Source: Pseudomonas sp. gcc21
Lineage (GTDB): Bacteria; Pseudomonadota; Gammaproteobacteria; Pseudomonadales; Pseudomonadaceae
DNA: 64,000 bases
Reading direction: 5' to 3'
Assembly (NCBI RefSeq): GCF_012844345.1
Contig: NZ_CP051625.1
Coordinates: 2,604,001 to 2,668,000 of the forward strand
Shown here: in pieces, positions 8,591 to 18,153 of the stretch
Position numbering within the stretch: the stretch's first letter is position 1
How the letters are laid out: every line of letters starts with the position of its first letter
Notes under the pieces: generated by a model
Database searches by the model: none
Seen by the model: the letters and a program-made list of their open reading frames with translations, nothing else
What the model was told of the DNA's origin: nothing
Program-made: the position numbers and the translations under genes

Positions 8591-10051
8591 ATGGATGCAT
8601 TAGCGCGGTTGAACCGCCCGCGACGCCACCTCCGACTGCGCAGCCGTATCGCGCTGGTATTTCTGCTGACCTGGGTCGCCCTGGCGCTGTATCAGGCGAC
8701 ACGACCATTGCCGCCCGGCATGTCGTTTACCGGCCCGCTGCGCCCAGCTAGCGACCTGGCTTTGCTGACTGACCAAACCTACCGTTCAACCGAAGGCGAG
8801 GCGGTCAGCGAGCAGCAGATATTCGACGAGGTATTCAGGCTGATCGGCCAGGCGCGTAAACTCATCGTGGTCGACATGTTCCTGTTTAATGAGTTCTCCG
8901 CTCAGGACAGCTATCGCGGGCTGACAGGGCAGATGACCGATGCCCTGATCGCAGCGCGGCAAACTCAACCGGACATTCAGGTGGTATTGATCACCGACCC
9001 GTTCAATCATCTCTACGGCGGCATACGGTCAACGCATCTAGAACGTCTTGATGAAGCCGGCGTGCAGATTGTGTACAGCAATATCAACCAATTGCCCGCG
9101 TCGAACCCGGTCTGGTCCGGGCTGTGGATGCTGTGTTGCAGCTGGGTGGGTAACAACCCTGACGGCGGGTGGCTGCCGAACCCGGTGGCCGACACGGACG
9201 TAACACTGCGAACCTATCTACATCTGCTTAATTTCCGCGCTAACCACCGCAAGACGCTGGTCGTCGACCAGGGAAATGACTGGGTTGGCCTGGTCACTTC
9301 GGCCAACCCACAGGATGCAAGCAGTCGGCACAGCAATACCGCCATCCGCTTCAGTGGTGCCGCTGCGCTGGATCTGCTGCAGACCGAGCGTGCCGTATTG
9401 GAGATGTCCGACGCAGCGGCTGGTGTTGGTTGGCCGCAACCACCGGAACCGGCATCTGAAGTCATCGATCCCGCGATCCAGGTGTTGACGGAAGGCGCGA
9501 TTCGCGACGCCTTACTGGACATGATCAACTCGGCAGAACGCGGCGACCGCCTGGATATGGAAGTGTTTTATCTATCCCACCGGCCGGTAATCAGCGCGCT
9601 GATTCGCGCTCACCAGCGCGGCGTGAATATCAGAGCGATTCTGGATCCGAACCGCGACGCCTTCGGCCGCGAAAAGAATGGCATTCCGAACCGCCAGGCT
9701 GCCTGGGATCTGCATAAAGCCGGTATCGAGTTGCGCTGGTGTTTTACCCAGGGCGAGCAATGCCACCGCAAATGGATCCGGCTGGAGCGGGCCAACGGTA
9801 CCGCCGAATTGATCAGCGGCTCGGCCAACTTCACCCGCCGTAACCTCGATGATCTCAATCAGGAGACCAGTGTCCGGCTGGTTGCCAGCCAGCACCCCGC
9901 ACTGGATGAAAGCCGCCAGGTATTTGAAAAGGTCTGGTCAAATGCTAACGGCGCGACATACAGCCAGCCCTATGGAACATTCGCCGATCACTCGTGGGCT
10001 CGCTATGCCCTGTACCGGCTGATGGAGGCCACCGGCCTCTCTACGTTCTGA
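8591..10051 (+). CDS. Phospholipase D-like family protein
   Basis: This 486-residue protein has one N-terminal membrane anchor (about residues 20-36) and two PLD phosphodiesterase modules. The first has NHRKTLVVDQG (His219, Lys221) followed by TSANPQDAS. The second has CHRKWIRLER (His392, Lys394) followed by SGSANFTRRNLDD. The paired H-x-K motifs form the catalytic site of the superfamily, which includes phospholipase D and cardiolipin synthases. The long interdomain loop and anchor suggest an envelope enzyme acting on phospholipid or another phosphodiester. The exact substrate is unknown. ATG 8591 has GGAG upstream. The gene is divergent from ydbH across the inserted element. Confidence 0.85.
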   Translation: MDALARLNRPRRHLRLRSRIALVFLLTWVALALYQATRPLPPGMSFTGPLRPASDLALLTDQTYRSTEGEAVSEQQIFDEVFRLIGQARKLIVVDMFLFNEFSAQDSYRGLTGQMTDALIAARQTQPDIQVVLITDPFNHLYGGIRSTHLERLDEAGVQIVYSNINQLPASNPVWSGLWMLCCSWVGNNPDGGWLPNPVADTDVTLRTYLHLLNFRANHRKTLVVDQGNDWVGLVTSANPQDASSRHSNTAIRFSGAAALDLLQTERAVLEMSDAAAGVGWPQPPEPASEVIDPAIQVLTEGAIRDALLDMINSAERGDRLDMEVFYLSHRPVISALIRAHQRGVNIRAILDPNRDAFGREKNGIPNRQAAWDLHKAGIELRWCFTQGEQCHRKWIRLERANGTAELISGSANFTRRNLDDLNQETSVRLVASQHPALDESRQVFEKVWSNANGATYSQPYGTFADHSWARYALYRLMEATGLSTF

Positions 10052-10105
10052 TCGTTAGCCAACCCTGTCCGCGTACGCCTCCAGTCCCGGAGGCGGCTCC
10101 TTTGA

Positions 10106-10573
10106 TCAGGCCACAGTCTCGTTCTCGAACCATGCGGCAGATCCGTTCTGATCCGCTTCAAGCAAGCCGGCTACCCGTTGCAGACTGGCCAACAACATCA
10201 GTTGCTCCCAATCAGCCAACTGGCCGAACCGTTCAAGGAACTGGCTTGGCAACAGGGCGGGTTCTGCCTGGATCGCAGCCAGACCTTTATCGGTCAGGGC
10301 CAGATGCACCTTGCGCTTGTCACGCTGGCTGCGAATACGATGAAGCAACTCTCGGTTCTCGAGGCGGTCAATGATAGTACTGAGCGTCGCCTGGGACACG
10401 CTGACCTGCTTTGCCAGCTGGCCCAGAGTGCCCTCGCCCATGGCTTTGATGCTGTGCAGGATCAATAGCTGGATAGGCGTCAGTCCGCTGTGCCGGCCAA
10501 GGCGCTTGGCATGAATCTCGCTGGCCCGCTGCAGTCGTCTGAGGGAAAGGTAAAGGTCGTGCATCATGTGCAT
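10106..10573 (-). CDS. MarR family transcriptional regulator
   Basis: A winged-helix MarR protein of 155 residues from ATG 10573, which has GGAG nine bases upstream. An in-frame ATG at 10612 would add 13 residues but lacks a ribosome site. The HTH lies in LGQLAKQVSVSQATLSTIIDRLENRELLHRIRSQRDKRKVHLALTDKG, including the DKR wing. It is transcribed divergently from the NAGGN genes, the arrangement I recall for P. aeruginosa PA3458-PA3461, so it probably regulates NAGGN synthesis and itself. A perfect palindrome at 10631-10643 in the shared region is a candidate operator. The inducer is unknown. Confidence 0.87.
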   Translation of the reverse strand: MHMMHDLYLSLRRLQRASEIHAKRLGRHSGLTPIQLLILHSIKAMGEGTLGQLAKQVSVSQATLSTIIDRLENRELLHRIRSQRDKRKVHLALTDKGLAAIQAEPALLPSQFLERFGQLADWEQLMLLASLQRVAGLLEADQNGSAAWFENETVA

Positions 10574-10630
10574 GGTGGTTGACTCCGGCGGCACGTCGAA
10601 CAAAGGCGGCATTTTGCCACAAACCCTAAA

Positions 10631-10643
10631 TATTACAGTAATA
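10631..10643. promoter_or_regulatory. Candidate MarR operator (TATTAC-A-GTAATA)
   Basis: A perfect 13-bp palindrome with 6-bp arms and a central A lies 58 bp upstream of the marR start at 10573, in the AT-rich region shared with the NAGGN operon. MarR proteins typically bind short AT-rich palindromes of this kind. The assignment is by position and symmetry only. Confidence 0.45.
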
Positions 10644-10740
10644 ACTAGATAAACTTTTTCGACGCGCTAATTAGAACCAAAAACCCTATAAAGCGGCGCT
10701 TTCAGCGCATCGGAAACAGGAATGCTACAACATTAGTATT

Positions 10741-10769
10741 TTGACTTCAAAATAGTTGGCTGTTTTAAT
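10741..10769 (+). promoter_or_regulatory. Sigma70-type promoter for the NAGGN operon
   Basis: TTGACT (10741-10746) and TTTAAT (10764-10769) are separated by 17 bp, matching the consensus at five of six positions each. The predicted start of transcription would leave a leader of roughly 60 nt before the ATG at 10838. Confidence 0.55.
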
Positions 10770-10837
10770 CGGCGATCACATAGCCAAAACACCCGAGAAA
10801 GCGCTTTTGGCCCATTTTCTTTCCAACGGACGAGACT

Positions 10838-12610
10838 ATGTGTGGAATAGCTGGAGAACTTCGCTTTGACGGGTCGCCCGCCGATATGGGCGCCCTGGAC
10901 AGAATCACGCATCACATGATCAAACGTGGCCCGGATAGCGCTGGCCTGTGGTCACAGGGGCCGGTGGGTTTTGGCCACCGCCGCCTTAAAATCATGGATC
11001 TGCACGCTGCTTCAGGTCAGCCCATGGCGGACGCTGAACTTGGCCTCTCGATGGTCTTCAACGGTGCCATCTACAATTATCCTGAATTGCGCGCCGAGCT
11101 GGAGTCCATGGGCTACCGCTTTCATTCTGGGGGTGATACCGAGGTCGTGCTCAAGGGCTATCACGCCTGGGGTGAACAACTGCTGCCGCGTATGAACGGC
11201 ATGTTCGCCTTTGCCATCTGGGAGCGCGATGCGCAGCGTCTGTTTCTTGCCCGTGACCGCCTGGGTATCAAGCCGCTGTATCTCAACCGCACCAACGAGC
11301 GTCTGCGCTTTGCCTCCAGCCTGCCCGCGTTGCTGCGGGGCGGTGGGGTCGATACATCCATCGACCCGATAGCGCTCAATCACTACCTGTCGTTTCATGC
11401 CGTGGTGCCGGCGCCACGCACCATGCTGGCCGGGGTCGAAAAACTGCCACCGGCGCACTGGCTGCGGATTAACGCGGACGGCAGCCAGCAGCAGGAATGC
11501 TGGTGGACCGTGCAATATGGTGCCCGCGCCGAAGAGCAGGATCTGACCTTCGACGACTGGCAGGACCGTGTGCTCGACAGCCTGCGCGCCTCGGTCAAAC
11601 GGCGCAATCTGGCGGCGGTGGATGTCGGTGTATTGCTGTCTGGCGGGGTGGATTCAAGTCTGCTGGTCGGGCTGCTGCGCGAAGCCGGTGCAGACAAGCT
11701 GCAGACCTTCTCGATTGGTTTTGCTGACGTGAACGGTGAAGCCGGCAACGAATTCAAATATTCAGACCTGATCGCCGAGCATTTTGCCACCGACCACCAT
11801 CAGCTGATGATTCCCGAACAGGAAATTCTCACCGAGCTGCCCAGCGCTTTCCGCGCAATGAACGAGCCGATGGTCAGCCATGACTGTATCGCCTTCTATC
11901 TGTTATCGCGGGAAGTATCCAAGCACTGCAAGGTAGTGCAGAGCGGCCAGGGCGCGGACGAGATCTTTGCCGGTTATCACTGGTATCCCAAGGTCGATGA
12001 GGCAGACGACCCGCTGGCAGCGTATCAACAGGCCTTCATGGACCGCGACTTCGCGGAGTACCGCCGTACGGTTCAACCCGCCTGGGCACAGCAGGATTAC
12101 GCTGGCGAGTTCATTCGCGATCACTTTGCCCAGCCCGGCGCGACCAGCGGCCTGGACAAGGCCATGCGTCTGGACACCTCGGTGATGCTGGTGGATGACC
12201 CGGTCAAGCGCGTCGATAACATGACCATGGCCTGGGGGCTCGAAGCACGCGTGCCCTTCCTCGATCACGAAGTCGTCGAGCTGGCAGCGCGCATTCCCGG
12301 TAAGTACAAACTGCCGGACGAAGGCAAATATGTGCTCAAGGAAGCCTCACGCAAGGTGATTCCCGCTGCAGTGATTGATCGGCCCAAGGGCTATTTTCCG
12401 GTGCCGGGACTCAAGTATCTGGAGGGCGGCACCCTGGACTGGGTACGCGAAGCGTTGACCAGCCAGCGGGCCCGCGAGCGTGGCCTGTTCAATACCGATT
12501 ATGTAGACACCCTGCTGCAAGACCCGAAGAGCCATATCACGCCGCTTCGCGGATCGAAGCTGTGGCAGCTCGCCGTCCTGGGATTATGGCTGGAGGCCCA
12601 CGAACTCTGA
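10838..12610 (+). CDS. N-acetylglutaminylglutamine amidotransferase (asparagine synthetase family)
   Basis: This 590-residue class II glutamine amidotransferase has the nucleophile Cys2 exposed after Met removal (MCGIAGE). A GATase_6 domain (to about 210) is followed by an asparagine-synthetase-type domain with the PP-loop SGGVDSS (268-274). Next to a dedicated N-acetylglutaminylglutamine synthetase, the expected reaction is ATP- and glutamine-dependent amidation of the dipeptide to NAGGN, a compatible solute made under osmotic stress in Pseudomonas. It is the first gene of the operon, followed after 105 bp by the synthetase. Plain asparagine synthetase is the alternative, but the neighbourhood makes it unlikely. 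Confidence 0.93.
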   Translation: MCGIAGELRFDGSPADMGALDRITHHMIKRGPDSAGLWSQGPVGFGHRRLKIMDLHAASGQPMADAELGLSMVFNGAIYNYPELRAELESMGYRFHSGGDTEVVLKGYHAWGEQLLPRMNGMFAFAIWERDAQRLFLARDRLGIKPLYLNRTNERLRFASSLPALLRGGGVDTSIDPIALNHYLSFHAVVPAPRTMLAGVEKLPPAHWLRINADGSQQQECWWTVQYGARAEEQDLTFDDWQDRVLDSLRASVKRRNLAAVDVGVLLSGGVDSSLLVGLLREAGADKLQTFSIGFADVNGEAGNEFKYSDLIAEHFATDHHQLMIPEQEILTELPSAFRAMNEPMVSHDCIAFYLLSREVSKHCKVVQSGQGADEIFAGYHWYPKVDEADDPLAAYQQAFMDRDFAEYRRTVQPAWAQQDYAGEFIRDHFAQPGATSGLDKAMRLDTSVMLVDDPVKRVDNMTMAWGLEARVPFLDHEVVELAARIPGKYKLPDEGKYVLKEASRKVIPAAVIDRPKGYFPVPGLKYLEGGTLDWVREALTSQRARERGLFNTDYVDTLLQDPKSHITPLRGSKLWQLAVLGLWLEAHEL

Positions 12611-12715
12611 TCGACCGCCGGAGTCAGGATTGGACAGGGAAAGCATTGGCGGCCACGCCGCATATCACCCAATAGCCCGATTCATGTCAGTGGGCCAGAA
12701 GAGGATAACGCTCGA

Positions 12716-14467
12716 ATGACCAAGCACTTGCATCCCGACCAGCACCGGCTGATGCGCGGCCAGGCGCCAACCTACGAAAGCATGCGCGCCGGACAGGCCC
12801 AACAGGGTGCGTTGGAAACACGCCGCACTGAACCAGTAACCATCCAATGCGGCTGGGGACGCTTGCTGGTAGGCCAGACCTTCTCCGATTACGAGGTGCT
12901 GGCCAACACTCTGCTCGAAGAACGCCCCGGCGAGCGCGATATCGCGTTGTACGTAGCGGACCCGCAAGTGGTGCTGTCCTATGCGCCGCAGCATTTGTTC
13001 CTCGACCCCTCAGACACGATGCGCCTGTGGTTCAGCGACTACCGCCCGGCGCACCAGAGCTCGCATGGCTTCCAGATCCGTCGACCGCAAAATGCCAATG
13101 ACTGGAGCGCAATCAATGTGTTGTACGCCTCGGCGGGCATGGTCAAGGTCGATCCTGAGCGCATTACCGCGCGTGAAGAGGGTGGCCCCACCTATTGGCT
13201 GGCCGAAGACGAAGATACCGGCGAAATCATTGGCACCGTTATGGGGCTCAATCATGCCAAAGCCTTCGATGACCCGGAGAAAGGCTCCAGCCTCTGGTGC
13301 CTTGCGGCTGACAGTCAGAGCATGCGACTAGGCATTGGCGAAGCGCTGGTGCGGCATCTGGTCGAATACTCCATGAGCCGTGGCTGCAACTATCTTGATC
13401 TGTCGGTGATGCATGACAACAACCAGGCCAAGACACTCTATCGCAAACTGGGCTTCCGCAAATTGCGCACCTTCGCGATCAAGCGCAAGAACAGCTTCAA
13501 CCAGCCCTTGTTCATTGGTCCGGAGACGGACAAGGAGCTCAACCCCTACGCCCGCCTTATCACCCGTGAAGCGCGCCGCCGGGGGATCGAAGTGGTGATA
13601 GAGGATGCGCCCGCCGGGATGTTCATACTGACCCATGGTGCACGGCGCATCCGCTGCCGCGAATCGCTCAGCGACGTAACCAGCGCGGTGAGCATGACCC
13701 TGTGCCAGGACAAGAAGCTCACCCACCGTACCCTGCAGCGCCGTGGGCTGCGTACGCCGCAGTTTCAATTGGCGGGCGAGCCAGAGCAGAACGCGACGTT
13801 TCTTGCCGAACACAAGGCGCTCGCCGTCAAGCCGAACAATGGTGAACAAGGCCACGGCGTGGCAGTCAATATCCGCGACGCCGAGGCGCTGGAAGAGGCG
13901 ATCGCCGAAGCCAGGCAATACGACACCGAAGTGTTGCTCGAGAGCTATCACCCCGGGGACGACCTGCGGGTACTGGTCATCAACTATGAAGTGGTAGCGG
14001 CGGCGATCCGCAAGCCTGCTGAAATCTGCGGCGATGGCAGCAGCCCTATCTCTCGACTCATCGAAAAACAAAGCCGCCGGCGACAGGCCGCCACGGACGG
14101 CGAAAGCCGGATTCCGATGGATGCCGAGACCCGACGCACGGTGGAATCCCAGGGCTATTCGTTAGACGACGTACTGCCCGCCGGTCAGCATCTGTATGTG
14201 CGGCGCACCGCTAACCTGCATACCGGTGGCGTTCTGCTGGATGTGACCGAGCGGCTGCATCCGGAGCTTAAGCAGGCTGCGATCCGTGCTGCCGAGGCGC
14301 TGGAAAATCCGGTGGTCGGGCTGGATTTCCTGGTGCCGGCAGTCGACCAACCCGAATACGTGATTATCGAAGCCAATGAGCGGCCCGGACTGGCAAACCA
14401 CGAGCCCCAGCCAACCGCCGAGCGCTTCATCGACTTGCTGTTTCCGCTGAGTCGCGCGCATCCTTGA
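12716..14467 (+). CDS. ngg: N-acetylglutaminylglutamine synthetase (GNAT plus ATP-grasp)
   Basis: A 583-residue two-domain enzyme. Roughly residues 115-260 form a GNAT acetyltransferase domain (LWCLAADSQSMRLGIGEALVRHLVEYSMSRG; NQAKTLYRKLGF). Residues about 290-580 form an ATP-grasp ligase related to cyanophycin and glutathione synthetases (LAVKPNNGEQGHGVAVNIRD; VVGLDFLVPAVDQPEYVIIEANERPG). The combination fits acetylation of glutamine followed by ligation to a second glutamine, the committed steps of NAGGN synthesis. It lies 105 bp after the amidotransferase and 33 bp before the M42 peptidase. Confidence 0.93.
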   Translation: MTKHLHPDQHRLMRGQAPTYESMRAGQAQQGALETRRTEPVTIQCGWGRLLVGQTFSDYEVLANTLLEERPGERDIALYVADPQVVLSYAPQHLFLDPSDTMRLWFSDYRPAHQSSHGFQIRRPQNANDWSAINVLYASAGMVKVDPERITAREEGGPTYWLAEDEDTGEIIGTVMGLNHAKAFDDPEKGSSLWCLAADSQSMRLGIGEALVRHLVEYSMSRGCNYLDLSVMHDNNQAKTLYRKLGFRKLRTFAIKRKNSFNQPLFIGPETDKELNPYARLITREARRRGIEVVIEDAPAGMFILTHGARRIRCRESLSDVTSAVSMTLCQDKKLTHRTLQRRGLRTPQFQLAGEPEQNATFLAEHKALAVKPNNGEQGHGVAVNIRDAEALEEAIAEARQYDTEVLLESYHPGDDLRVLVINYEVVAAAIRKPAEICGDGSSPISRLIEKQSRRRQAATDGESRIPMDAETRRTVESQGYSLDDVLPAGQHLYVRRTANLHTGGVLLDVTERLHPELKQAAIRAAEALENPVVGLDFLVPAVDQPEYVIIEANERPGLANHEPQPTAERFIDLLFPLSRAHP

Positions 14468-14500
14468 TGCCAGACGCGACAGCCCGAAAACGGAGATTTT

Positions 14501-15760
14501 ATGCCTTATAAGCATTACGGCCCGGATATGGGCTTTCTGAAAGGCACCCTGCTCGAGATGCTTGCCATACCCTGCCCGACCGGGTTCACCGATGGCATCG
14601 TGCGATATGTGTCAGAACACCTGGACGCCTTGGGCGTGCCCCACGAACTGACGCGGCGAGGCACTATCCGCGCTACCATCAAAGGGCGCCAGAACAGCCC
14701 GGACCGCGCCATCGCAGCGCATCTGGATACCATCGGTGCGATGGTGCGCAGCATCAAGCCCAATGGCAGACTCGAACTGGCGCCAATCGGGCATTGGTCG
14801 AGCCGCTTCGCCGAAGGCAGCCGGGTCAGCCTGTTCGGGGACCACGGTTGTCTGCGCGGAAGCGTGCTACCGCTCATGGCCTCCGGGCACACCTTCAATG
14901 AGGAAGTGGACGCCCTGCCTGTGAGCTGGGATAACGTCGAGCTGCGCATTGATGCCGTCACCACCAGCCGTGCCGAAACCGAGGCGCTGGGGGTCAACGT
15001 TGGCGACTTCGTTGCCTTCGATCCGCTCCCGGAGTTTTCTGATAGCGGTTATATCAGCGCTCGGCATCTGGACAACAAGGCCGGCGCCGCTGCGCTGCTC
15101 ACCACCATCAAGCAAATTGTCGAAAGCGGCGAACAGCTGCCGATGGACCTGCACCCCATTTTCACCATTACCGAGGAAACCGGTACCGGCTCCGCCGGCG
15201 CGCTGCCCTGGGATGTCAGCGAGTTCGTCGGCGTGGATATCGCGCCCTCCGCTCCCGGGCAAACCAGCAGTGAGCACGCGGTGTCGTTGTGCATGCAGGA
15301 CTCGGGCGGACCTTATGACTATCACCTGTCACGCCATCTGCTCAGCCTGTGCCAGCGCGACGAAATACCGGTTCGCCGTGATGTGTTCCGCTATTACCAC
15401 AGCGATGCCGAGTCGGCGATCCGCTCGGGGAATGATATCCGCACCGCGCTGATCGCCTTTGGCACAGACGCCACGCATGGCTACGAGCGCACCCATCGCG
15501 ATAGCCTCGAAGCGGTCGCTCGCCTGCTGACGGCCTATGCTTTCAGCCCGCCGGTATTCGAACACGACAAACGCGACGATGCGCCAAGGGAAAACTTCCA
15601 GCGCCAGCTCGACCCCGAGACCATGTCCAACAATGAGACCCACCTGCCGCCGCTGGAAAGAGTGTTCGCCCATGAGAGCATGGACGGCGATCTTCCGGAG
15701 CTGGAAGAAACCAAACGATTGACCGGAACCAACCGGCACCTCGACAACAACAATACGTGA
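14501..15760 (+). CDS. M42 family metallopeptidase of the NAGGN operon
   Basis: This 419-residue member of the M42/M20 aminopeptidase clan shows metal ligands His74 and Asp76 (AAHLDTIGAMV), Asp191 (ARHLDNKAGAAALL), Glu225/Glu226 (TITEETGTG) and Asp246 (GVDIAPS). The family version found with NAGGN genes is presumed to act on the osmolyte or on its dipeptide precursor, for turnover after stress. That role is inferred from conserved neighbourhood. The C-terminal 45 residues are acidic and probably disordered. Its stop overlaps the next reading frame by four bases. Confidence 0.9.
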   Translation: MPYKHYGPDMGFLKGTLLEMLAIPCPTGFTDGIVRYVSEHLDALGVPHELTRRGTIRATIKGRQNSPDRAIAAHLDTIGAMVRSIKPNGRLELAPIGHWSSRFAEGSRVSLFGDHGCLRGSVLPLMASGHTFNEEVDALPVSWDNVELRIDAVTTSRAETEALGVNVGDFVAFDPLPEFSDSGYISARHLDNKAGAAALLTTIKQIVESGEQLPMDLHPIFTITEETGTGSAGALPWDVSEFVGVDIAPSAPGQTSSEHAVSLCMQDSGGPYDYHLSRHLLSLCQRDEIPVRRDVFRYYHSDAESAIRSGNDIRTALIAFGTDATHGYERTHRDSLEAVARLLTAYAFSPPVFEHDKRDDAPRENFQRQLDPETMSNNETHLPPLERVFAHESMDGDLPELEETKRLTGTNRHLDNNNT

Positions 15761-17853
15761 GCGTATCGCTGCCCATGCAAAATCTCCCAACGCTGGTCCT
15801 TGCCGGTCTGGCACTTGCTGTTATGACATCGACACTGCAGGCCCAGGAACGACAGCTGAGTCTACCCGCCCAGGTGGTGCTGGGCAGCGAGCGCGGCGAC
15901 GAAGAAGTGCGCCTGCCCCTGGCGCGTGACACCCTTGCAGGGGATCAGATCACTCCCCAAAGTCTGGGTGCGAATATTTCAGAGTCGCTGCAGCGCGTGC
16001 CGGGTGTGGTCGCACTGAATCGGCAGAACTATGCGCAGGATTTGCAGATATCCTCCCGCGGGTTCGGTGCTCGCGCCGCCTTTGGCGTGCGCGGTGTGCG
16101 CCTGGTGCAGGATGGTATTCCGCTGACCATGCCGGACGGACAGGGCCAGCCAGCGCTCTTCGATCTGGACAGTCTGCAGCGCATCGAAGTACTGCGTGGC
16201 CCGCTGACTACACTGTACGGCAACGCCTCCGGCGGAATCATCCAGGGCTTCACCGGCGAGGCGCCCTTCTATCCGACGCTGGACACCCGGACCGCGTTCG
16301 GCCCCGACGGGCTGCGCCGCTCGCGTCTGCGCTATGGCGGTCAGCATGGCGATCTGAATGTCAGCGCCAATGTGTCGCGACTGGAAACCGACGGCTATCG
16401 CGATCACAGCGACACTCGCCGCGACCTGGCCAATCTGCGCCTGGGTTGGGATATTGACGATGCCTCCAACCTGACGTTACTGGTCAACCTGCTCGATCAG
16501 CCGGAAACGGAAGACCCGCTGGGCCTCACCGCCGAAGCCTTGCGGGGGGATCGCCGCCAGGCGGTGCCGGGCGCTTATAGGTTCAATACTCGCAAGTCGG
16601 TCACGCACAACCAGGCCGGCCTGAACTATCAGCGACGGCTGAGTAACGACGATGAAATCACGCTGATGATCTACGGCGGCGAGCGCGACGTGCAGCAATA
16701 CCTGGCGTTTGCCGGAGGACTGGAATACTCCGGTGGCGGCGTGATTGAACTGGATCGCCGTTTCGGTGGCGGCGAACTGGGCTGGCAGCGCGACACCGAG
16801 CTGTTCGGCCTGCCCGTGGAGCTGGCCGCTGGCCTGACCTACGACTACCAGGGCGAAGGTCGCAAGGGCTTCGTCAACAATGAAGGTTTCAAGGGTGCGC
16901 TCAAGCGCGATGAATTCAACCGGGTCGACGGTCAGGAAGCCTATCTCATCAGCACCTGGCAGCTTGATCCGCGCTGGAGTCTGACCGCCGGGGTCCGACA
17001 CAGCCGCATCGAATTCGATTCGGATGATGACTTCCTGCTCGATGGTCAGAACGACAGCGGCAGCGTGCGCTACAACCAGACCAATCCCGCGGTAGGTGTC
17101 AGTTATCAATGGACCGAGACGGTCAGTCTGTACGCTGCGCTCGGCCAGGGTTTTGAAACGCCGACCTTTCAGGAGCTGGCTTACCTACCCGAGGGCAGTG
17201 GGCTGAATTTCGGACTGGAACCAAGTCTGTCGCGCAACGCAGAGATCGGCCTGAAGCTGCGCAAAGACGGCACCCAGGTCAACGTCGCCCTGTTCGAAAG
17301 CCGGGTCAAGAATGAGATTGTCACCGGTCCAGATCAACTGGGCACCGGCCGTTCCACCTATGCCAACGCAGGCCGCTCGACCCGTCGCGGGCTGGAGCTG
17401 TCGATCGATCAGCAGTTCGCCCACGGCGTTGGAGCCTACCTCGCCTACAGTTATCTGGATGCCACCTTTGACCGCTATCGCAACAGTGATGGCGACGACC
17501 TATCCGGCCGGCAGCTCCCCGGCGTGCCGGAACACAGCCTGTTTGCCGAACTCAGCTGGCAGCCGCCAGGGACCGGCTTCACCACCGCTGTGGAGGCGCA
17601 GAGCCTGAGCCATCGCTATGCCACGGATGATAACAGCGCCCTGGCGCCGGGCTACGCCGTATTCAACTGGCGTGCCGGCTATCGGCACGAGATAGGCCAG
17701 CTGGCGCTGGAGCCCTTCGCCCGGATCGACAACCTCGGCGACAAGGAGTACATCGGCTCACTCATCATCAACGGCGCGGGCGGGCGTTTCTATGAGCCGG
17801 CGCCGGACAGGCAATGGCTGGTGGGGCTGGGTGTGGAGTATCAGTGGCGTTGA
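15757..17853 (+). CDS. TonB-dependent outer-membrane receptor
   Basis: A 698-residue receptor with a signal peptide ending near TSTLQA-QERQ, a plug domain (about 50-160: SESLQRVPGVVALNRQNYAQDLQISSRGFG is plug-typical) and a 22-strand-type barrel ending in the aromatic-terminated LGVEYQWR. The frame can start at GTG 15757, overlapping the peptidase stop (GTGA), or at ATG 15775. Neither has a Shine-Dalgarno, which points to translational coupling with the NAGGN operon. No Fur box can sit directly upstream inside the peptidase gene. The ligand is unknown. The plug resembles FecA/YncD-like receptors, but iron-chelate uptake should not be assumed from this context. Confidence 0.88.
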   Translation: MSVSLPMQNLPTLVLAGLALAVMTSTLQAQERQLSLPAQVVLGSERGDEEVRLPLARDTLAGDQITPQSLGANISESLQRVPGVVALNRQNYAQDLQISSRGFGARAAFGVRGVRLVQDGIPLTMPDGQGQPALFDLDSLQRIEVLRGPLTTLYGNASGGIIQGFTGEAPFYPTLDTRTAFGPDGLRRSRLRYGGQHGDLNVSANVSRLETDGYRDHSDTRRDLANLRLGWDIDDASNLTLLVNLLDQPETEDPLGLTAEALRGDRRQAVPGAYRFNTRKSVTHNQAGLNYQRRLSNDDEITLMIYGGERDVQQYLAFAGGLEYSGGGVIELDRRFGGGELGWQRDTELFGLPVELAAGLTYDYQGEGRKGFVNNEGFKGALKRDEFNRVDGQEAYLISTWQLDPRWSLTAGVRHSRIEFDSDDDFLLDGQNDSGSVRYNQTNPAVGVSYQWTETVSLYAALGQGFETPTFQELAYLPEGSGLNFGLEPSLSRNAEIGLKLRKDGTQVNVALFESRVKNEIVTGPDQLGTGRSTYANAGRSTRRGLELSIDQQFAHGVGAYLAYSYLDATFDRYRNSDGDDLSGRQLPGVPEHSLFAELSWQPPGTGFTTAVEAQSLSHRYATDDNSALAPGYAVFNWRAGYRHEIGQLALEPFARIDNLGDKEYIGSLIINGAGGRFYEPAPDRQWLVGLGVEYQWR

Positions 17854-18153
17854 GCTGGGCGCGATACCGGCCTCAATAGCATCGGAACGACCACTGAGAT
17901 GCCGCATTCTGAGTACCGGTGATCCCTGGGAACCGGCAAGCGCCCACTCGATATGGAACTTGTCGCCACTAACGCAGGGCGGATAGCCGCGGTCTACTCA
18001 TGCTGCCTATGCGAAAGCTCGTCGCCATTCAATATATTTTACGAAGCCACCATAGAGCCGGTTTATTTCGCTCGACGAGGCTTCTTTGTTTGCTATTTTT
18101 TACATAGACTCGATCCAGGCACACCACAAACCGGCCCGCGCCAGGAGCCCATA
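17854..18153. other. 300-bp spacer before the aminotransferase
   Basis: No gene is supported. The second half (18030-18115) is AT-rich relative to the surroundings and is the likely promoter region of the aminotransferase. The open frame that runs into the aminotransferase from 17953 lacks a ribosome site and is rejected as its start. Confidence 0.4.

Noticed and set aside
18090..18110. Possible sigma54 -24/-12 element upstream of the aminotransferase
   Set aside because: The GG and GC doublets are 11 rather than 10 bases apart and the flanks do not match the consensus.
17953..18153. 67-residue extension of the aminotransferase
   Set aside because: There is no ribosome site and no homology-like sequence. 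ATG 18154 with AGGAG matches the known family start and lysine numbering.
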